DNA of 64,000 nt, from assembly GCA_001599975.1 (NCBI GenBank), contig BCIO01000002.1, positions 2,553,883 through 2,617,882 on the forward strand, in the 5' to 3' direction. The notes beneath the pieces are model-generated. The model was not told where the DNA came from. It saw nothing but the letters and a program-made list of their open reading frames with translations, and searched no databases. Below are positions 56,832-64,000 of the stretch, in pieces. The translations under genes were made by a program, and so were the position numbers. The number at the start of each line of letters is the position of its first letter. The first letter of the stretch is position 1. The DNA is from Cystobasidiopsis lactophilus. Lineage: Eukaryota > Basidiomycota > Agaricostilbomycetes > Agaricostilbales > Chionosphaeraceae.

Positions 56832-57747
56832 ATGGATATGGGTGGTGACTCTTCCGGATCGATGGACGCCTGCTCCATCAGCATGCTTTGGAAGTGAGCC
56901 GGCTGTCCCCTTCCACCCTTCGCCGGATGCTGACCCGACAATTTCAAGCTGGACCACGTAAGAAAGACATAGACGCACTGCGTGTTTGCTAACGCCCAGG
57001 CTGCGAGCGCAGGGTCAACGCCTGCTTCTTGTCGTCTAGCTGGCACGTCCGTTCCAAAGGTTCGCCACTGTGCTGCTGCAGCCTGCCAGCTGTATCTCAT
57101 TGAATCCACAGGCGCTTTTGCTGTCTCTGTTTTGGGAACCTTCGTTCTTGTGGCGCTCATCGAAGGCGTCCGCCGTCGTTAGTCCGAACGAAGGTCGTTG
57201 ATCTCTGCACTGTTCCCCCTAACGCTCGAGTGCCAGTTTCCCGAGAGCTAGACCGACGCTTGCTGGCCAAGCACATCGCCGCCGCTGCACAGATCACTAA
57301 CAGTCCTTCGGCCTCTGTCTCTAAGCTGATAGATGAAGCGGCTGCCGGTTCCCAATCGTACGTGGTGTCTATCCAACCCTCCGGTAGTCCTTTATATATA
57401 AAGAAAGACCACAGCATGACCAAAGTTCAAGTCTTTCCGACCTGGCTCGAACAACTCGCACGAGGCGCGTTGTACGGAACACAGTTCACGGCCGCGTTCT
57501 TGGTGATGCTGCTTGGTCAGTGTCATACCTCAGAGCTGGAGACAAATCAGACTCAATCAGGGCGCAGGCATGTACTTGTAAGGCCTGATGCTCTGTGCCA
57601 CCAGCTGGCTTGACTCTGAACTCAAACCCCATCGCAGCAATGGCTACATCTTGTTCGCCATCTTTCTAGGTGGCACAGCGGGATTCATCGTCTTCGGAAA
57701 GGACACGTTGGGAGACAAGTTTGTGGAGAGTGGCTGCTGCTGCTGAG
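56832..57747 (+). CDS. Ctr-type high-affinity copper transporter
   Basis: Seven short exons assemble to a Ctr protein. An extracellular Met-rich start MDMGGDSSGSMDACSISMLW contains the MxM-type metal motifs. Next are CFLSSSWHVRSK and TM1 (GAFAVSVLGTFVLVALIEGV), a cytoplasmic loop of about 70 residues (RELDRRLLAKHIAAAAQITN), and TM2 with the MxxxM filter (VMLLGMYFNGYIL). TM3 GGTAGFIVFGKDTLGDKFVE carries the G-x-x-x-G packing motif, and the protein ends ESGCCC. The CCC tail could bind Cu(I) on the cytosolic side. Splice points at about 56899, 56969, 57053, 57179, 57510 and 57577 are read by phase; introns are 40-65 nt. It forms trimers at the plasma membrane or vacuole in this family. Confidence 0.85.
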
Positions 57748-58040
57748 GCTTAGGCGTGGCGATTCAACAGCATTTTAGATTTTTTGGGGATCCGAAGAGC
57801 CTGTAGCTAGCTACTGGTCGCGTCTAGTTACAGGCTATGCAAAGTGAGTGATGTACAGGAATGAAAGAGCGAAGCAAAACGAGAGAGATTGTCCGTTCGC
57901 CAACCAAAAACAAAAGGAAGGCTGAAATTGTCCTTGTTGTCGGCTCCGATTGTTGATTCGGGAGCGAGAGAAAAGATGCATGATGTTGTTGAATTACTTG
58001 ATGGGATAGAGGGCATAGATGCCGGTTGACTAAAAGGTGT

Positions 58041-60774
58041 TTAGGGCGCCGCCGTGGGACGGGGGCCGCGAACGCGGAGGCGAGCCGCGGCAGCTCCACC
58101 ACACGGCTTAGTGGTAGGATATGCAGCACCGCTGCCAGAGTAGGGCTCGGGGTAGGAGCAGCCGGAGATGGGGACGTATGCCAAAGCGGTGTCGCTTGGG
58201 TTGGCCCACCCGTTGCCAGGCTGAGTAGCACTGCCAGACAGGGCCGAGCCACTGATCGTGATGGCAGAGGCGGTCAAAGTCTTTGGCGTGCCTGTCTGTG
58301 TGTAGCTGTAGAGATTGGCGACGGCGGGGTAGCCGGCCAAGCTTGTGGGCGGCCAGGCGGTGTAGTTTGCGGTGGCCGCGGCCGCAAAGGTGTTGGCCCC
58401 AGTGCCACCGGTCTGCCAAGCAGAAAGGGGTGGGTTCCACGTGTAGTCGGTGGGGCCAGTCAAGCCCAGCTCGGCGGGGTACTTTCGGCAAGCGCCGACA
58501 GCCTGTCTGGGATCCTTCGGAATCCAGCCCTCTTCCAGGCCAAGAGAGTAGCTGGAAAACACGCGAGTAAGCAAAAGTTGGTCCTTCAGATGGAGACAAA
58601 GGGAAACACTCACGACCAAAGGGGGTTGGAAATAATGTTGGAAGAGTTCGCCGATATTTTCCAAGACCAGAAAAAGTTGTTGCGCGCAAAATCGGCGAAC
58701 ATTTGGTGGAATTGGGACAGCTGGGTCTTGAAGTCGTCCGAGAAGTTCTTGTAGTCGATGTAGTCGCTGCAAGTGCCGTTCGGCGTAGTGGGCGCAGAAG
58801 CGTTATAGTCGCCTGTTAAACACAGAGCAGACAGAGAGTCAACTTAGAGAGAGAGAGACACTTGATTGTGGCAGCTGCGAGGCCTCACCTCCGAAGTGGC
58901 TGCCAAAGCCCACACCGTTGATGTATTGACCGCAGTCGTTGGGCGCAAAGTTCCATTCGCCGCTGAAGGAGAACCCAAAGTTGGCCAGCGAGGCGTTCAT
59001 GCCTCCAGCCCACCACGCGCAAGGCTGAATCACAGCTCTCAGGAGGCGCCAAAAATAGGAGCGAACAAATCACGAGAGCTTACTCTGGTCAGATCCGACG
59101 CAAGGTTGGTGATGAAAAAGTCCTTGGAGTACGCCAGGTAGTAGTGAATTTCTGTGATCGAGAGCATTGAAGCCAAGCTGAGCCAATGGGGTGGCAAAAA
59201 GTGCTCACCCAAGGCCAGGCGATCCGCGCCAGTCATGAAGCCAGGCCATTCGCTGTCTGGGACAAAGCCGTCGTGGATGGAGATCATTGGGCCGTTGCCA
59301 GCGCCGATGCCGGTCACTTCTCTGACAATCTTGTAGGCTTCGAGGTAGCTACAATACAAACCACGTTGCGGTCAGTCGCCCTTGCTGGACCTATTTTTAT
59401 CGACAAAATACGCACAAAGAGCGAACAGGATCGGGCTGCACGGTCTGGTAGGAAACTTCGTTGGCAATGGCAAAGAGTTGGACAACTGGGGCGTATTCCG
59501 GCTGGGCCACGAACTCGGCAAAGGTGCGGATGATTTCGAGGGAACGCTGAGCATTGGCAATGCCCATGGTGCCCATCAGCCAGTTGATCGAGCCCACTTT
59601 GCCCGAGTGGTTTTGGCCGTTTTGCGAGCCCTGCGCAGAATTTCAGCGGGCCGCCCCAAACTTCCGCCCAGATTGGCACACTCACAGGCAACGCGTGAAT
59701 GTCAAACTCCATGCGAAGACCATACTTTGCAGCCCAGTTGATGGCCTTGACGATGTACTTCCAGCACGCGCCTTCCAAGTAAGGTTCGCCATCGATGGTC
59801 TCGATCGCCCAAAACGGGACGGGCAGGCGAATCCAATTCAAGCCAGCTCCAGCAATGGCGGCAAAGTCCTTTTCGGTCTGTAAAGGAGCATAGGTCGTTA
59901 GGAGGCGGGTCCACGAAACGCAGAGCTGGCAATGAAAGACACGAACGATCCAGGTCGAGTAATGGTCCTCCATGACTTGGGCCAGCTGGTCGCCCATTTT
60001 GAGAGAAAAGTCGTACTCATCCAAGACGGTGTCGTTGTAGCCTGTTCGTCCGTTCGCATGAGCAAATGGGACGAGTCGAAGGGAAAGGCAATCGACGACG
60101 CACTATCAAAGAAAGCCGGTGTCATGAACGGCTCCAGAATGAACCAGCCGCCAATGTTGACGCCATTGATGCGCATGTAAGAGAAGTCCCAAGACTCGTT
60201 CAAAGCCGGGACGTCGTCCCTGCACTTGGCTGTGAAGGCGTACGGCGTATCGACCCAGTACCCGCCGAAGGAATTGTTGTACACGAATGTTGAGCCATCC
60301 TCTTGGGTCACAATCGAGCCGTCTGCTCCCCAGGTGCCGTCTGCAGCGTCCACCTTGGCGTGAGGCACAGAGGAGTTGCTCTTCTTGTGGTTCTCGGAGC
60401 CCAGCACTCCACCAACCACTGCGCCCGCAATGACTGGCTCGAGATGCGCTCAGCACACTGCAAACAGTCGAGCGACAGCTCAAAAACGCACTCGCTACCA
60501 TGAGGATGATGCCCAGAATCCAAAACACGGGCCTCTTGAACCAGGGCTTCCTGGTCGTGGCTCCATAGCGCGCAACCGGCGGGACGTAGGCAGGGCCGCC
60601 CAGCTCCTTTTGAGCAGCAGAGCCGTAGTAAGGAGTGTGCAAATCTTGGCGGGAGTCGCCGAGGGAAGGGCTCGGTGAAGGCGCATTGTTTTCAGCGTAC
60701 TGCTGCCAAAGCCGCTCGCCTTGCGACATCTCGACGTTGTCGGAGTAGGGCACTCCGGAATAGTGGGCAGCCAT
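58041..60774 (-). CDS. Exo-beta-1,3-glucanase (GH5_9), type II membrane protein
   Basis: It starts MAAHYSGVPYSDNVEMSQGE. A cytoplasmic leader of about 90 residues precedes one helix (RPVFWILGIILMV), then the enzyme: SYMRINGVNIGGWFILEPF, DYDFS-type loop, NWIRLPVPFWAIETIDGEPY, MEFDIHALP, LFAIANEVSYQTVQPD (acid/base Glu near 59,460) and FSFSGEWNFAPNDCGQYING (nucleophile Glu near 58,957). DFARNNFFWSWK completes the domain. A Ser/Thr/Ala-rich C-terminal tail ends GPRPTAAP. It trims glucan in the cell wall. About nine introns. Sequence matches the membrane-anchored glucan 1,3-beta-glucosidase D type. The stop at 58041 could be replaced by a spliced end. Confidence 0.9.
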
Positions 60775-61276
60775 AGTATGAGACTGTTTTGATGTGGGTC
60801 TGCCCAGGAACAACAAATGGGACTTGGCGGTGTTGGCAAGACGAGGTAAATTGGGGCGGCGCTGGGCAGTTTTCGCGGCTCGCCACGCGACTTCAGATTT
60901 TGAAGGCCAAGCATCCGGCCTCGGCAAGAGTGGCCGCAAGCCATTATTGCAAAGGAAAACAGCGAGGTTTTAGAGGGGAAGTATCGTCCATATTACACCG
61001 ATGCGCAGGCTCGCACTAAGGGGAGCTGTAGCAAGAGCGGGGAGAGGGAAAAGTTCAACCGAGCTCAAAAGAACAGGCGGTCGTGAAGAAGCTGCTTGCG
61101 AAAGCAGGGCGAAAGCGAAGGGAAAACCAAATAAGGGCCCGAAAAGGGGGGCAAGAAGAGATGGGGGATGCTGGCTTTTGCTGGGAAGTGCAGTCCGAGT
61201 TTTGTGTGTCGTATGTCGTGCCAAAAAGTGCGGATGAGGAGGGTTTTTGGGTGGTAGTAATGGGGTTTGTCGTTGA
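60775..61276. other. Spacer between glucanase and MSB2 genes
   Basis: It holds the promoter of the glucanase gene and the 3' end of the mucin gene. Nothing else was seen. Confidence 0.35.
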
Positions 61277-64000
61277 TCAGAGCCTGAGGGACAACGCGCG
61301 CGGGTCAGAGACTGGAAGAAAGAGCATCGGCGAAAAGGAACGTACATTAGAGAGTTGCCTTCGAGCTGGGGCCTCGAGATGGTGACCTGGCCAGTCTTCA
61401 ACCGGCGAACGCCTTCGTTACGAGCGTGCCACATCCCTTCGTCGCTGTGCGCCGACGGCGACCGCGAGTCCGCGAATGGGTTGTTCGGGTGCTCGGGGCC
61501 ACCGACGGCCGTGCCGTAGACAGACACATGCCGAGCCCTGGGCTCGCCGTCCTCGTCGCTAAAGTCGGTGTAGCGGCCCGAGTACCAGCTGATGCCACGG
61601 TTGTCTCCGTTGGCGCCTGGAGTTCCGCCGCTGATCGAGTGGGCGGACGAATGACCCGACGACGCCGAGCTGCCAGAGAAGCGCTGCGGCATGGCTGTCG
61701 CGTAGTGATGCGAGTTGAAGAAGCCGGAGAAGACGCCGTTGCGGCCCGGCGTCTGGGACATGCTGGGGCTGCCAGGGGTCGAGCCGCCGAGCTGCAAGGA
61801 GCGCAGGTTGCCGCTCGAGGTGGAGGACGCCGACGAGCCCTTGTTCTTGCGCAGGTAGCGGAAGCCAACGACAGCAGCCAAGAGCACGATGACGGAGCCG
61901 AACGAGGCGCAGACGGCAATGATGGTCGTCTTTGTCTTGTCGTCGCCCTTGCCCGCGCCCGAGGACACTGTGTCAGTGGATCCAGACCCAATGGTGGCCG
62001 AATCCACCGAGGTGAACGAGGTCAGCGGGAAGGACGAGATCAGCGTCTTGGCGATCTGCTTCAGGATGCTATCGTCCTGGTTGTAGAGCGGGCTGTTAAC
62101 GTTGAGGGTGTAGGCCTGCAGCGCGGGAACCGTGCTCGTTGGGACGTAGCCGAGCCAGCAGGTGAGAAGCGTGGCCGAGTCGGTGCTGGTCATGGGCTGG
62201 TAGGCGACCAACGCGCTGGTCTGGACCTGGCTGGCTGTGATGTTGAGCGTGTTGACGAGCAACGGCGGCATAAAGGCGATGATCTGGGCGGCGGCATCTT
62301 GATGCTCCACAACAAAACTCCACGCCAAATCGGGGTTGAACAGGAACGAGATCAAGGTGGAGTCGTCCGGCGCTTGCGATGCGGCATCGATAGGCACAAT
62401 CTTGGCAGGCAGAGACGATGGCAGCACTTGCGCCATTGAAACAGTCGAAATCGACTCTTCAGCTGCAGAAGCCCCTGTCAAAGTGGGCGCCGTGGTGGCG
62501 GGCGTTGTGGAGGAGAGCGCGGGCGTCGAAGGTTCGGTGTTGACCAACAAGGTGCTGGTGGGCACAAAGTTGTAGTTGGAACTGCCCGAGCAAACATGAG
62601 CAAACCATTCCGTGTCAGCAGCAATGGGGAAGAGCTGCTCACTTTAGCGACGCCGTCTTCGTTGTGCTAGCTGGAGACTCCGAAGAGCTGCCGGTATCGA
62701 AGAAGCCTGACGACGCCGCACCACCGGCCGACGAAGTGCCCAAACCATCGCTGAACCCTTGAGATGCTCCACTTGCAGTGACCCCAGCGGAAGAGCGGAC
62801 TCTGCTGGAGAAGCCATCAGAAGGTGTGCTGGTAGGCGGCGCATCCGTAACAACGCTTGACCCGCCCAGCACGTCCGACGACAAGCCACCAGTTGGCAGC
62901 GAGGTGTCGCTCGAGCCAGTCTGCGCGCCACTTGAGACACCGCCCAGGCCGGAAGACTTGTCAGGCTTGGAGCGGGTGGCCGACTCGGTGGCGTTGCTGG
63001 TGATCGTTGGCAAGTTGACCGAGACGCTAATAGAGCCCAGTCCACCGGGGTCAGAGCTGGGCGCGCTGTCAGGAGTCGATGTAGGCGAGTCAGCTGCCTT
63101 GGAAGTGGAGCTGGGAGAGCTGTCGGGGGTCGATGAGGGCGAATCTGCCGGCTTGGACGAGGCAGGCGGGTCGGTGACCTTGGTGTTCGAGGTAGGCGTC
63201 GAAATGGTCACGCCGCCATCGTCAGGAGAAGACGTCGGGGAGCTCGTGGGGGACGAAGAGACGCCAATGATGATCGAGTCCGGAGTAGAGGTGGCGCCCT
63301 TTTCCGGGGTCGACGAGGCAGCATCCGGGGTGGACGTCGGCGAGTCGGCCGGCGTAGAAGACGGCGTGTCCTTCGAAGTAGAAGTCGAGGACGCGGGCGG
63401 CAAGAGCACCGACGAAAGCGTGTTCAAGATGGACGACAGAATGTTGCCACCATCGTCCGACGAGGTCGTTTTGCTCGAGGTGGGAGTCGAGGTAGGCGGG
63501 CCGACCACAATGGACTGTGTGCTGGTGGTCGAGCTATCACTCGACGACGAAGACGAGGTCTTGGGAATCGATGTGTCGGAGCTTGATGTCGACGAAGAGG
63601 TGGTGTCGCCGCCAATTTCGATCGATGTGGCCGAGTCGCCGGAGCTGCTGCTGGTGGAAGTCGAAGCAGAGTCATCGGCACTGTTGGTAGACGTCGCCGC
63701 CGAGTCGTCAGCGCTGTTGGTGGACTTCGGAGTCGGTGTGTCGTCAGAGGAGGACGACGAGGGCGAGCTGGAAGTCGAGTCATCGCCGCCACCAACAGAA
63801 ATGGCATCGGGCCCCGGCGTGGAGGTCGGATCGCGTTTACCGGAGGAAGTGGGCGAGCTCTGGCCGTCGTCCGAGGAAGTCGGGGCATCAGGGGTGGAGG
63901 ATGTTCGATCCTTTGTTGAGGTGCTCGAAGATTCCTGCTGGTCACCACCCGTCTGGCTGCTGCTCTTGCCGCCGTCATCCGAATCGGACGTAGTAGTTGT
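61277..64000 (-). CDS. MSB2: Msb2-like signalling mucin, 5'-truncated by the window edge
   Basis: The N-terminal and middle parts run off the right edge. What is present, in reading order: a Ser/Thr/Pro mucin region (64000 to about 62639), an intron at about 62566-62638, then the conserved extracellular domain (FLFNPDLAWSFVVEHQDAAA, MPPLLVNTLNITASQVQTSA, ATLLTCWLGYVPTSTVPAL) and one membrane helix (TIIAVCASFGSVIVLLAAVV, about 61,850-61,930). A cytoplasmic tail of about 170 residues follows (GISWYSGRYTDFSDEDGEPR, HPNNPFADSRSPSAHSDEGM). The C-terminus splices from NSLM to a final Leu-stop at 61277; the usual end in this family is a similar NSLxx. Msb2 proteins are cleaved and signal to MAPK via Cdc42/Sho1 and Sln1-type routes for osmotic and invasive growth. 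Confidence 0.72.
62650..64000. repeat. Ser/Thr/Pro-rich mucin coding repeats
   Basis: A degenerate run of short units such as ADSPTSTPDSAPSS and SSPTSSPTSSPDDG fills the ectodomain. It is rich in O-glycosylation sites. Units vary, so it is a low-complexity rather than exact tandem array. It extends past the window edge. Confidence 0.75.

Noticed and set aside
61426-62439. 337-residue plus-strand frame over the mucin gene
   Set aside because: It is antisense to the conserved extracellular, membrane and cytoplasmic parts, whose sense frame has the family motifs.

Overview
The window looks like a gene-dense basidiomycete nuclear chromosome. The evidence is eukaryotic genes split by many very short GT-AG introns (mostly about 38-65 nt), close spacing on both strands, and fungus-specific families: a Msb2-type signalling mucin, a fungal tropomyosin, a PACT-domain spindle-pole protein, a Zn2Cys6 regulator, a Ctr copper transporter and a Kre9/Knh1-like wall protein. 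I cannot place it below phylum. I see no rRNA, tRNA, CRISPR array, intact transposon or virus-derived element.

Left third (1-23 kb): the 3' part of an unknown gene; a tiny secreted precursor with two copies of a FSRGGQ(T/S)W peptide; a Cdc4/Pop1-type F-box/WD40 ubiquitin-ligase subunit; a DNAJC7-like TPR-J co-chaperone; a large many-exon orphan gene; a vezatin-like membrane protein; an F-box-like protein; a NASP/Sim3-type histone chaperone; PRO2 (proline synthesis); and an unknown gene whose promoter carries a helically spaced TCTCG array.

Middle third (23-45 kb): two MATE-family transporter paralogues in inverted orientation flank a DUF2408-like gene. They are followed by a 106-residue coiled-coil protein, a DPP5-type serine peptidase, a tandem trio of small NTF2/SnoaL-like proteins with a shared promoter palindrome, tropomyosin, a thioredoxin-fold protein without its active-site cysteines, a secreted Kre9/Knh1-like protein with an acidic tail, a MidA/DUF185 mitochondrial methyltransferase and a small unknown protein.

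Right third (45-64 kb): a hexose transporter, a candidate 76-residue protein, a MAPR (cytochrome b5-like, Dap1/PGRMC1) protein, a Zn2Cys6 regulator, a PACT-domain spindle-pole coiled-coil protein, an unknown protein with a Rossmann-like N-terminus, a Ctr copper transporter ending in CCC, a GH5 exo-beta-1,3-glucanase (type II membrane protein) and the C-terminal part of an Msb2-like mucin that runs off the right edge.

Most genes are unrelated housekeeping units. Real local clusters are the MATE pair and the NTF2-like array. The most interesting candidate is the small peptide precursor at 1701-1955, whose layout (signal peptide, acidic spacers, dibasic ends, an R-EA junction before the last repeat) resembles Kex2/Ste13/Kex1-processed signalling peptides. 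Exon boundaries were read by eye. Spans run from start codon to stop codon and include introns.
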